Shown here piece after piece: positions 1 to 6,069 of a stretch of DNA of 6,629 nt. Where the stretch lies: contig JBBDWJ010000097.1 of assembly GCA_040902925.1 (NCBI GenBank), positions 1 through 6,629 of the forward strand, read 5' to 3'. Below the pieces are notes generated by a model. That model worked only from the letters and a program-made list of their open reading frames with translations. It had not been told where the DNA came from and searched no databases. A program made the position numbers and the translations under genes. Source of the DNA: JBBDWJ01 sp040902925. Lineage in GTDB: Bacteria > Acidobacteriota > Terriglobia > Bryobacterales > UBA6623. Position 1 is the stretch's first letter, and each line of letters begins with the position of its first letter.

Positions 1-1
1 C

Positions 2-307
2 GCGTACGCGCTGCAACGGGAAGTAGTCAGCCTCGTGAGCTCTGAGTACAGCGAGCAGATATGGAACGAAGCGGCGATCCGGCAGGTGATGGATAGCTTT
101 CGCAGCGACGTGCTGATTCTCTATCCGAACACCAGCGCGGAATCGAATCCGGTGCAGGTTGAATCGGCATTCTTGAGCGGTCTGCTACACGGCGAGCTGC
201 CGTCATGGCTGACGGTTGCGGCCGAAAATCCTGACGTCAAAATTTTTCGCCGTGTGGACGCCCCGTCGCAATCCGCACAGACGCTTTCGAACAGCCCTGT
301 CCGATAA
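2..307 (+). CDS. C-terminal fragment of an unidentified protein (5' end outside window)
   Basis: The reading frame is open from the first full codon at position 2 to a TAA at 305-307, giving about 101 residues. A GTG at 35 could be a start, but the frame is open upstream of it with protein-like content (AYALQREVVSLVSSEYS) and no Shine-Dalgarno sequence precedes it, so I read this as the tail of a longer gene. Visible features are a hydrophobic strand-like stretch (DVLILYPN), a run resembling a packed helix (FLSGLLHGELPSWL) and a strand near the end (VKIFRRVD), followed by a polar tail. This suggests a small globular alpha/beta domain without a membrane segment. The pattern loosely recalls the soluble C-terminal domain of membrane glycosyltransferases of the dolichyl-phosphate-mannose/ArnT type, but that is a weak impression and the function is unassigned. 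It converges on the peptidase gene with only 32 bp between the stop codons and no clear terminator. Confidence 0.6.
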   Translation, partial: AYALQREVVSLVSSEYSEQIWNEAAIRQVMDSFRSDVLILYPNTSAESNPVQVESAFLSGLLHGELPSWLTVAAENPDVKIFRRVDAPSQSAQTLSNSPVR

Positions 308-339
308 GAAGCATTCTGCGGTGACTATTTTCCGCGTGG

Positions 340-2481
340 CTACTCTGCCTTCTTCATCCCCAGCGTCTTCCACAAAAACGCCCACTTGTCCGTAGCTTCT
401 TCGATCAGCTTGACGGTCGGAGTGCCGGCGCCGTGCCCGGCCCGCGTTTCGATGCGAGCGAGCGCGGGAGCGTCGCCCGCCTGGGCGTGTTGCAGCCGCG
501 CGGCGAACTTGAAGCTGTGGCCCGGCACGACGCGGTCATCGGTGTCTGCCGTGGTCACCAGCGTCGGCGGGTACTCGACTCCTTCCTTGAGGTTGTGATA
601 CGGCGAGTAGGCCAGCAGCGCCTCGAATTCCTCCGCGTTGTCGGAGGAGCCATAATCGCCAGTCCAAAACCGCCCGGCGGTGAATTTGTGAAAGCGCAGC
701 ATGTCCATCACGCCGACGTCGGCCAGGCACGCGCCAAACAGGTCAGGACGCTGCGTCATCACCGCGCCAACAAGCAATCCACCGTTGCTGCGTCCGTTGA
801 TCGCGAGCTTTTCCTTGCGCGTATATTTGTTGGCGATCAGCCACTCTGCCGCGGCGATGAAATCATCGAACACGTTCTGCTTATTCAGCTTCGTGCCCGC
901 CTGGTGCCACTCCTCGCCATACTCGCCGCCGCCGCGCAGGTTCGCCGCCGCCAGTACGCCGCCCATCTCCATCCAGGCAAGCCAGGCCGTCGAAAACCGC
1001 GGCGGCGTCGAAATATTGAACCCGCCGTAACCGTAGAGCAATGCCGGGTTCTCGCCATTGGGCGTAACGCCCTTCTTGTGCGAGATAAACATCGGCACGC
1101 GCGTACCGTCCTTGCTGTTATAGAAAATCTGCGTGGTCACATAGTCGTTCGAATCGAATGCCACCTTCGGCTTGCGGAACTCCGTGCTCTCGCCGGTGAT
1201 GATGTCATAGTGGTAAAGCGTCGGCGGCAAGGCAAACCCGGTCAGCGAATAAAAAGTTTCCGTATCGCCGCGCTTACCGAAGAAACCGGTCGCCGTCGCC
1301 AGCGTGCCGAATTCGACCTCGCGAATGAACTTGCCGTCCATGGCATGAACTTTAACTAGCGTGCGCGCGTCCTTGAGATACGTCGCAAGAAACAGATTTC
1401 CAACGAAGTTTGCACGGACGAGCGTGTCTTCGGACTCGGCAATGATTTCCGCCCAGTTCTCGCGCTCCGGCCGCGTCACGTCGATCGCGATCAGCCGTTT
1501 TCGCGGCGCGTCTACATCAGTCTGGAAAAATAACCGCGAGCCGTCGCTGCCGACGAACGTGTATTCGTTGTCGAAGTTCGTGATCAGGTCGAGCGGCATG
1601 CCATAAGGCTCGCTCAAGTCTTTGTAGGCGATGCGGTATTTGTCGGCCGAGCCTTGGGCGATGGTAATCACCAGATAGCGGCCGTCGGAGGAAACCTCGC
1701 CCCAGAAAACCCACTCCGGGTTGTCGGCTCGCTGATAAACAAGCACGTCTTCGGATTGCGCCGTGCCGACACGGTGATAGTAGAGCTTCTGGTTCAAGTT
1801 GAGGCTTTGGAAGGCAGCCCCTTCCTTGGGCTCATCGAAGCGGCCATAGAAGAACCCTTTGTTGTCTTTGGTCCAGGCGGCCGTGGTGAACTTCGTCCAC
1901 TTCAGCTCGTCGCCGAGCGCCTTGCCGGTCTCGACTTCCATGACGCGCCAGATGCGCCAGTCCGAGCCTGCATCGGCGACCGAATAGGCGACGTAGCGCC
2001 CGTCGTCGCTGAAGATGTAGCTGGAAAGCGCGACCGTGCCGTCTTGGGACCACTGGTTCGGATCGATCAGCACTTCGGGCTTGCCATCGAGCGAGTCCAG
2101 CTTATAAACCACCGCCTGATTTTGCAGGCCGTCGTTCTTCGAAAAGAAATACCGGCTGCCCGCTTTTTCTCCGCCGTCGAATTTCTCGAAATTCCAAAGC
2201 TCGGTGAGGCGGCGCCGGATGGTCTCGCGCTCCGCGATCGAATCCAGATAAGCGGCCGTGAGTTTGTTCTGCGCCGCAACCCAGGCGGCGACTTCGGGCG
2301 CTTCACGAACGTCCTGCTCCAGCCAGCGGTAGGGGTCGGCGACTTGCTTGCCGTGATAAGTGTCGATGTGATCCACGCGCTTCGTCTCCGGATAGTTCCG
2401 CACTTCTGGGTCAGCGGCCCCAAGGGGCGCACCAGCGAGCAGTACGATAGCCGGAAGCAGAATACCGATCGATGTTCGCAT
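340..2481 (-). CDS. Secreted prolyl oligopeptidase (serine peptidase family S9A)
   Basis: This 713-residue protein should cleave short peptides after proline; the family excludes large proteins with a beta-propeller lid. The length is normal for S9A. Residues 1-22 look like a Sec signal peptide (MRTSIGILLPAIVLL, then a PLGA cleavage site), so it probably acts in the periplasm or outside the cell. After an N-terminal segment (PYRWLEQ) comes the propeller, roughly residues 75-430, then the alpha/beta-hydrolase domain. The catalytic triad by family pattern is Ser565 in GRSNGG, Asp648 in ADTDDRV and His683 in AGHGAG. Tyr485 in YGYGGFN matches the oxyanion-hole tyrosine, and Trp606 and Arg650 match substrate-binding residues of porcine POP. 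The start at 2481 was chosen because the signal peptide begins there and GGGAG lies 12 nt upstream. The frame stays open back to 2784, but that extension is arginine-rich, would bury the signal peptide and overlaps the divergent gene. Exact substrate is unknown. Confidence 0.95.
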   Translation of the reverse strand: MRTSIGILLPAIVLLAGAPLGAADPEVRNYPETKRVDHIDTYHGKQVADPYRWLEQDVREAPEVAAWVAAQNKLTAAYLDSIAERETIRRRLTELWNFEKFDGGEKAGSRYFFSKNDGLQNQAVVYKLDSLDGKPEVLIDPNQWSQDGTVALSSYIFSDDGRYVAYSVADAGSDWRIWRVMEVETGKALGDELKWTKFTTAAWTKDNKGFFYGRFDEPKEGAAFQSLNLNQKLYYHRVGTAQSEDVLVYQRADNPEWVFWGEVSSDGRYLVITIAQGSADKYRIAYKDLSEPYGMPLDLITNFDNEYTFVGSDGSRLFFQTDVDAPRKRLIAIDVTRPERENWAEIIAESEDTLVRANFVGNLFLATYLKDARTLVKVHAMDGKFIREVEFGTLATATGFFGKRGDTETFYSLTGFALPPTLYHYDIITGESTEFRKPKVAFDSNDYVTTQIFYNSKDGTRVPMFISHKKGVTPNGENPALLYGYGGFNISTPPRFSTAWLAWMEMGGVLAAANLRGGGEYGEEWHQAGTKLNKQNVFDDFIAAAEWLIANKYTRKEKLAINGRSNGGLLVGAVMTQRPDLFGACLADVGVMDMLRFHKFTAGRFWTGDYGSSDNAEEFEALLAYSPYHNLKEGVEYPPTLVTTADTDDRVVPGHSFKFAARLQHAQAGDAPALARIETRAGHGAGTPTVKLIEEATDKWAFLWKTLGMKKAE

Positions 2482-2493
2482 TTGGACGGTGGT

Positions 2494-2498
2494 CTCCC
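2494..2498 (-). promoter_or_regulatory. Putative ribosome binding site of the prolyl oligopeptidase gene
   Basis: On the - strand GGGAG lies 12 nt before the ATG at 2481-2479. The spacing is somewhat long, but it is the only purine-rich match near the start. It supports choosing this ATG, together with the signal peptide that begins there, over the longer open frame. Confidence 0.45.
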
Positions 2499-2661
2499 GA
2501 GTGGAATTGGGCCACAGCTCTCCATCGATGCGGCCCGGCGTTTCCTTAGTATCGCAGGAGAAGGGCCGCTGGCCAGAGCGGGACCGCATACGCATTCGCT
2601 GAAGCTGGACGCTCAGACGCCGCAGGTCCTTTCCGCGACTCCCGTGCCGCACAGCGCCCGT

Positions 2662-2689
2662 TTGACCGGCTTCCGTCTCCCGTTGTAAG
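2662..2689 (+). promoter_or_regulatory. Putative sigma70-type promoter for the FG-GAP protein gene
   Basis: TTGACC at 2662-2667 matches the -35 consensus at 5 of 6 bases. After 16 nt comes TGTAAG at 2684-2689, which matches the -10 consensus at 4 of 6. Transcription would begin around 2696-2697, only two or three bases before the ATG at 2699. That would give a leaderless or nearly leaderless mRNA, which fits the lack of any Shine-Dalgarno sequence before this start. The match is modest and was found by eye in GC-rich DNA. Confidence 0.35.
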
Positions 2690-2698
2690 TTCGATCCA

Positions 2699-4930
2699 AT
2701 GCCCTTCTCACGCCTCGCCACCGCCCTACTCCTGACTCTTGCAATCACCGCGCCGCTACCGGCCCAGCTCTCAACCGCCGGCAATCAGATCTGGAGCCAG
2801 GGTTTCGATGACATCATCGGCAACTACGAAAGCAACGACCGCTTCGGCGCCGCGCTAGCCGCCGGCGACTTCAACGGCGACGGCTGGGACGATCTGGCCA
2901 TCGGCTCGCCCGGGGAAAGCAGCGCGCGCGGCATTGTCAACGTCATCTACGGCAGCCCCGGCGGGCTCACCGCCCAAGCAAACCAAACCGTGGAACAAGG
3001 CGTTGACGGCATCGACGGCAACGCTGAAAGCGGCGACTCGTTTGGTTTTGCGCTGGCCGCCGACGACTTCAACAACGATGGCTACGACGACCTTGCGATC
3101 GGCGCACCCGGCGAGGACACCGCGCGCGGCATCGTTCAAGTCATTTACGGATCGTCGAGCGGCCTGACCTCGCAGGGCAATCAAGCCTGGCGGCAGGGCA
3201 ACAATGACATCCGCGACAGCGCCGAGGCCAGCGACTCCTTTGGCTTCTCGCTCGCAACCGGTGACTTCAACGGCGACGGCTTCGCCGATCTCGCCGCCGG
3301 CGGACCCGGCGAAGACACCTCGCAAGGTTTGGTCATCATCATTTTCGGGGCCGCGGGCGGTCTCACATCCAACGGCAATCAACGCTGGCGTGAAGGTGAT
3401 GATGGACTACGCGGCAGCCGCGAGACTTTCGACCTGTTCGGCTATTCACTAGCCGCGGCCGACTTCAACGGCGACGGCTACGACGATCTCGCGGTCGGAA
3501 CGCCCGGCGAAAACAATGCCCGCGGAACAGCCAACATCATCTTCGGCTCATCAGGCGGGCTCACCGCCACCGGCAACGTGCGCCGCGAGCAGGGCTCCGA
3601 CGGCGTGCCCGACACCGACCAGAACGGCGACGGCTTCGCCGAGGTGCTGGCAACCGGTGATTTTAATAACGACGGCTTCGCTGATCTCGCCGCCGCCGCG
3701 CTCGGCGATCACACTGCCAGGGGTTCGGTCATCGTCATGCCCGGATCGAGCGGCGGCCTCACTGGCGAGAACAGCCGGTTGATTTGGCAGGCCACGGCCG
3801 GCGTCGGAGGCGACCAGCGCGAAGAGGGCGACCGCTTCGGCAGCGCCCTCGGCAGCGGCGATTTCAACGCCGACGGCTTTGACGACCTCGCCATCGGCGT
3901 TCGCGGCGAAGACGGCAACCGCGGCCTGCTCCAAGTTCTTTATGGAAGCTCCGGCGGCGTCAACGCCGACGGCAACCAGGTGTTCGCGCAAGGCGCTTCC
4001 GGCCTCGCCGACCAGGCCGAGGTGACCGACGATTTCGGATTCAAGCTCGTCGCCGCCAATTTCGGGATCGATAGCGCCGCCGACGTTGCGGTAGGCGCAC
4101 CCGGCGAAGACGATAGCGCCGGCGTCACGCACATCCTGTTCGGGAAAAGCCTGCAGCCCTCCCCCGTCGTGGGCGCTGTTGTCGGTGCCGGGCTCAGCGT
4201 GCCCGCCGTGGCCCGGGCGTCCTACAACTCGATCCTCACGATCTTTGGCGAGAACTTCCAGGCTGCGGCGGCCTCCGCGGCTCTGCTGCCGAAGCCTCAA
4301 CAGGGAAACGCCCTGCCGACGAACCGGGACGGCGTTTGCGTCGAGATGGATGGCCGCCGAACGCCGCTGTTTTTGGTTAGTCCCGGTCAGATCAATCTTC
4401 AGGCGGTCACGACGCCCGCAGTCAACTCCGCCAGAGTTGAGGTGATCCTCAACTGCGACCAGCCAAACGCGCTGCGCAGTGCGGCCTTCAATCTCCCTGT
4501 CAGCGCCGCTTCCCCGGAGTTTTTCTTTTTCGTCAACAGCCTCGATGGAATCAACTCGATCGCGGCGGTCAACGAAACCACCGGGGCGCTGGTTGGCGCG
4601 GCTGGTCTGATTCCAGGAGCGGTTTTTGAACCTGCAAAAGCCGGCGAGACGGTGACACTCTTCATGACTGGCCTCGGCGTGACAGAGCCGCGCTTCGAGC
4701 CAGGAGAAATCCCTACCGTTGCCGCCCCTACAACGCTGCCGGTTCGCGTCCAGCTTGGCGGTGTCGCCGTCGATGCTATCTATGCGGGTGTTACGCCGTC
4801 TTTCACCGGCCTCTACCAGGTGAGTTTTACGCTCCCGGCGGGCACGACCGCCGGCAACGCAGCCGTGCAGGTGACCGTCGGAGACGTGGAGACGACACCG
4901 CCCGGCGGCTACCTGACAGTGGGACCCTAG
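2699..4930 (+). CDS. Secreted seven-repeat FG-GAP beta-propeller protein with Solibacter-type C-terminal domain (TIGR03437-like)
   Basis: This is a 743-residue exported protein of unknown function. Residues 1-22 form a Sec signal peptide (LLLTLAITAPLPA then Q). Residues 28-482 hold seven FG-GAP repeats of the integrin-alpha type, each 66 residues (67 in the sixth), with the pattern FG..LA.GDFN.DG..DLAIG.PGE, then RG...VIYGS..GL. Six carry a calcium-binding-like loop (DxNxDGxxD) with the first Asp at residues 57, 123, 189, 255, 321 and 388. In the seventh, at residue 454, the loop is degenerate (NFGIDSAAD). Seven repeats suffice for one closed propeller. From about residue 490 to the end follows a domain with YNSILTIFGENF, SPGQINLQA, GETVTLFMTGLG and YAGVTPSFTGLYQVSF, which I recognise as the C-terminal domain of many Solibacter proteins; its role is not known to me. 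Cys residues in GVCVEMDG and ILNCDQ could form a disulfide. Likely a surface binding or adhesion protein, by inference. No Shine-Dalgarno sequence precedes the ATG. Confidence 0.92.
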   Translation: MPFSRLATALLLTLAITAPLPAQLSTAGNQIWSQGFDDIIGNYESNDRFGAALAAGDFNGDGWDDLAIGSPGESSARGIVNVIYGSPGGLTAQANQTVEQGVDGIDGNAESGDSFGFALAADDFNNDGYDDLAIGAPGEDTARGIVQVIYGSSSGLTSQGNQAWRQGNNDIRDSAEASDSFGFSLATGDFNGDGFADLAAGGPGEDTSQGLVIIIFGAAGGLTSNGNQRWREGDDGLRGSRETFDLFGYSLAAADFNGDGYDDLAVGTPGENNARGTANIIFGSSGGLTATGNVRREQGSDGVPDTDQNGDGFAEVLATGDFNNDGFADLAAAALGDHTARGSVIVMPGSSGGLTGENSRLIWQATAGVGGDQREEGDRFGSALGSGDFNADGFDDLAIGVRGEDGNRGLLQVLYGSSGGVNADGNQVFAQGASGLADQAEVTDDFGFKLVAANFGIDSAADVAVGAPGEDDSAGVTHILFGKSLQPSPVVGAVVGAGLSVPAVARASYNSILTIFGENFQAAAASAALLPKPQQGNALPTNRDGVCVEMDGRRTPLFLVSPGQINLQAVTTPAVNSARVEVILNCDQPNALRSAAFNLPVSAASPEFFFFVNSLDGINSIAAVNETTGALVGAAGLIPGAVFEPAKAGETVTLFMTGLGVTEPRFEPGEIPTVAAPTTLPVRVQLGGVAVDAIYAGVTPSFTGLYQVSFTLPAGTTAGNAAVQVTVGDVETTPPGGYLTVGP
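2780..4144 (+). repeat. Seven tandem 198-bp coding repeats (FG-GAP propeller blades)
   Basis: The conserved Asp codon of the DFN motif, or its equivalent, begins at 2867, 3065, 3263, 3461, 3659, 3860 and 4058. The spacings are 198, 198, 198, 198, 201 and 198 bp. The repeats therefore have a strict 66-codon period, with one extra codon in the sixth unit. They have diverged at the nucleotide level but retain short near-identical blocks such as GACTTCAACGGCGACGGCT in units 1, 3 and 4. Unit 5 has FA for FG and MPG for IYG; unit 7 has lost the first Asp and the Asn of its calcium loop. This looks like internal amplification of one blade followed by divergence. Confidence 0.9.
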
Positions 4931-5055
4931 GCCGTTGTTCCGTTGATCCGTTCGGCGATTGTCCGTGCAACGTTGGATCGATGACGCGTTGCTCCGGCGA
5001 CACTCTTCACGCACGCTGCTACTGTTAGCAGGGCCTACACCTGCGTCGGTCAGCC
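4931..5055. other. Convergent intergenic gap between the FG-GAP gene and lepB
   Basis: These 125 bp lie between two stop codons facing each other. Just after the FG-GAP stop, at 4932-4955, is an imperfect three-copy 8-bp repeat (CCGTTGTT, CCGTTGAT, CCGTTCGG). A small stem-loop at 5016-5031 is listed separately. I see no gene here. Confidence 0.6.
5016..5031. terminator. Possible bidirectional stem-loop terminator
   Basis: CTGCTA at 5016-5021 and TAGCAG at 5026-5031 form a perfect 6-bp stem with a 4-nt loop (CTGT). It lies 25 nt past the lepB stop on the - strand and 85 nt past the FG-GAP stop on the + strand, a sensible position for convergent genes. There is no T-tract on either strand and the stem is short, so it is not a canonical intrinsic terminator. 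Confidence 0.25.
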
Positions 5056-5817
5056 CTACGGCTCGCGATACGCTTTCACCCAGCTAAGGCTCCGCTCCCA
5101 GCGCGTTCTCGTAAAGAAATGCAGCGCCACGTCGGCGGCGTGCTTCAAGCTCAACGGCTCCATCAACTGTTCGCTGGGCGCATCGTACGACCAATACACC
5201 AGCAGCGGTTTTCCGATAATGTATCCTCGCGGCACGAAGCCCCAATAACGGCTATCGGACGACAGGTCGCGGTTGTCTCCCATCGCAAAGTAGCTGCCCG
5301 GCGGCACCACCAGCTCCCCCGCATGCACGTGGTCATTGAGCATGTCGAGCGCGCGCTGGTGCAATGCCAAATTAGGTTCCGACGGAAAGTTGTCGCGGTA
5401 GGAATCGATGTAAGACGTCTTGTGGACCTTGTACGGCTCTTCCAGCGCCATCCCGTTGACAACGACTTGCTTGTCTTCGATGCGCAGGCGGTCTCCCGGG
5501 ATCGCGATCACCCTCTTCACGTACATCTCGCTAATGTCGAGCGGGTAGTGAAACACAATGACGTCGCCGCGCTGCACTTCCTGATAAGGCAGCAGCGCTC
5601 CAAGCCAGGCGTCTTCGGGCGCGTAGCTCATCTTGTCGACAAGCAGATGGTCGCCCACGAGCAAGGTGTCTTCCATCGATCCCGTCGGGATAACGTATCC
5701 CTGGACCACGCACGTGGATACGAACAAGTAGATAACGACAGTGACGGTCCACTCGGAGATCGTGCGCCTCCAGAAGCCTTTTTCGGCTTCCCGGGAGCGC
5801 GGCTGGTTCCGTCTCAT
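5056..5817 (-). CDS. lepB: Type I signal peptidase
   Basis: This 253-residue membrane-bound serine peptidase (family S26) removes Sec and Tat signal peptides on the outer face of the cytoplasmic membrane. A short basic cytoplasmic N-terminus is followed by one membrane segment at about residues 21-41 (WTVTVVIYLFVSTCVVQGYV). Then come the catalytic boxes in order: Ser47 in IPTGSMEDTL, the box RGDVIVFHYP at about 83-92, the general base Lys101 in YVKRVIAIPGD, and GDNRDLSSDSRYWGFVP at 180-196. All key residues are present, so the enzyme should be active. Only one membrane segment is visible, unlike the two in E. coli LepB. About 50 residues lie between the second beta region and the GDNR box (around 129-171), and a basic tail of about 30 residues ends the protein. 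The start is fixed by a strong Shine-Dalgarno sequence. lepA and rnc, frequent neighbours, are absent here. Substrates plausibly include the three exported proteins in this window. Confidence 0.97.
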   Translation of the reverse strand: MRRNQPRSREAEKGFWRRTISEWTVTVVIYLFVSTCVVQGYVIPTGSMEDTLLVGDHLLVDKMSYAPEDAWLGALLPYQEVQRGDVIVFHYPLDISEMYVKRVIAIPGDRLRIEDKQVVVNGMALEEPYKVHKTSYIDSYRDNFPSEPNLALHQRALDMLNDHVHAGELVVPPGSYFAMGDNRDLSSDSRYWGFVPRGYIIGKPLLVYWSYDAPSEQLMEPLSLKHAADVALHFFTRTRWERSLSWVKAYREP

Positions 5818-5826
5818 TTCTTTAGA

Positions 5827-5832
5827 CTCCTT
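5827..5832 (-). promoter_or_regulatory. Ribosome binding site of lepB
   Basis: AAGGAG on the - strand lies 9 nt before the ATG at 5817-5815. It is the strongest Shine-Dalgarno match in the window and decides the start codon. Confidence 0.85.
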
Positions 5833-6025
5833 GCTGCCTGTCGAGCCAGGCCGCCCATGTTAGACGAACCAATGGCGGCTTCGTTTTGGCTACGTTCCCC
5901 ATATCCTAGCGGTTCCCGAGCCGCTACCGTCTGGGCAAAGCAATCCAGGATGCGGTTGCCCGGCTGTAAACGGCCGTTGGGCAGCCTGGTTAGAAAAAAA
6001 AAGAGCTCCACATACGCCACCCGGA

Positions 6026-6044
6026 AGAATTCGAGATAGAATTC
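6026..6044 (+). repeat. Direct repeat of AGAATTC, 12-bp period
   Basis: AGAATTC occurs at 6026-6032 and again at 6038-6044. Each contains the palindrome GAATTC, and the two palindromes are separated by GAGATA. The pair overlaps the TAGAAT -10-like hexamer and ends 25 nt before the start codon of the kinase-like gene. The spacing of about one helical turn could suit a dimeric regulator, but chance is also possible. Confidence 0.4.
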
Positions 6045-6057
6045 ACTTGGCACTCAC

Positions 6058-6061
6058 GGAG
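6058..6061 (+). promoter_or_regulatory. Ribosome binding site of the kinase-like gene
   Basis: GGAG (within CGGAGAA) lies 8 nt before the ATG at 6070. This supports that start over an open + frame beginning at 6047, which is out of frame and lacks a site of its own. Confidence 0.7.
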
Positions 6062-6069
6062 AAACGAAG

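Larger units (their letters stand above)
2482..2698. promoter_or_regulatory. Divergent intergenic region between the peptidase and FG-GAP protein genes
   Basis: These 217 bp separate two start codons pointing away from each other, so promoters for both genes should lie here. A reasonable + strand promoter is described separately at 2662-2689. For the - strand the best I can find is a GATACT -10-like hexamer, read on the - strand just upstream of TAAGGAAAC (about 2550-2556), with a poor -35 (CTGGCC, 17 nt upstream). It is too weak to call. A short inverted repeat (CCGCT, 6-nt loop, AGCGG) sits at 2566-2581 and contains the 8-bp palindrome CTGGCCAG, a possible but unsupported operator. Confidence 0.5.
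5818..6069. promoter_or_regulatory. Divergent intergenic region between lepB and the kinase-like gene
   Basis: These 252 bp separate the two start codons and should hold both promoters. It is richer in A and T than the genes and has a run of nine A at 5994-6002. A stem-loop of six pairs with an 8-nt loop (TAGCGG, CCGCTA) lies at 5907-5926. A 10-bp palindrome AACGGCCGTT lies at 5969-5978. A TAGAAT hexamer at 6037-6042 is 5 of 6 to the -10 consensus and could serve the + gene, but no good -35 lies 16-18 nt upstream. I found no convincing promoter for lepB. Confidence 0.5.

Noticed and set aside
318..335. Inverted repeat GCGG/CCGC between the first gene and the peptidase gene as a terminator
   Set aside because: The stem is only 4 bp with a 10-nt loop, and there is no T-tract after it on either strand.
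1654..2688. + strand open frame of 344 codons antisense to the prolyl oligopeptidase
   Set aside because: The opposite strand encodes unmistakable S9A sequence, and this frame shows no domain-like pattern. Another 308-codon + frame at 433-1359 is rejected for the same reason.
2482..2784. Upstream extension of the prolyl oligopeptidase frame on the - strand (101 more codons)
   Set aside because: The extension is arginine-rich and low in structure, would bury a good signal peptide inside the protein, and overlaps the first 86 bp of the divergent FG-GAP gene. An open frame here is expected from GC-rich DNA.
3551..5014. Long - strand open frame (487 codons) antisense to the FG-GAP gene
   Set aside because: It is the reverse of a GC-rich repetitive gene. 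Its product is rich in E, G, R and A with no recognisable domain and no signal for translation start. The + frame has clear family motifs throughout.
5814..6053. - strand open frame of 79 codons whose TGA overlaps the lepB ATG (ATGA)
   Set aside because: The ATGA overlap looks like translational coupling, but the frame starts with GTG without a ribosome binding site. It runs through the A-tract and the divergent promoter region, and its product has no recognisable features.
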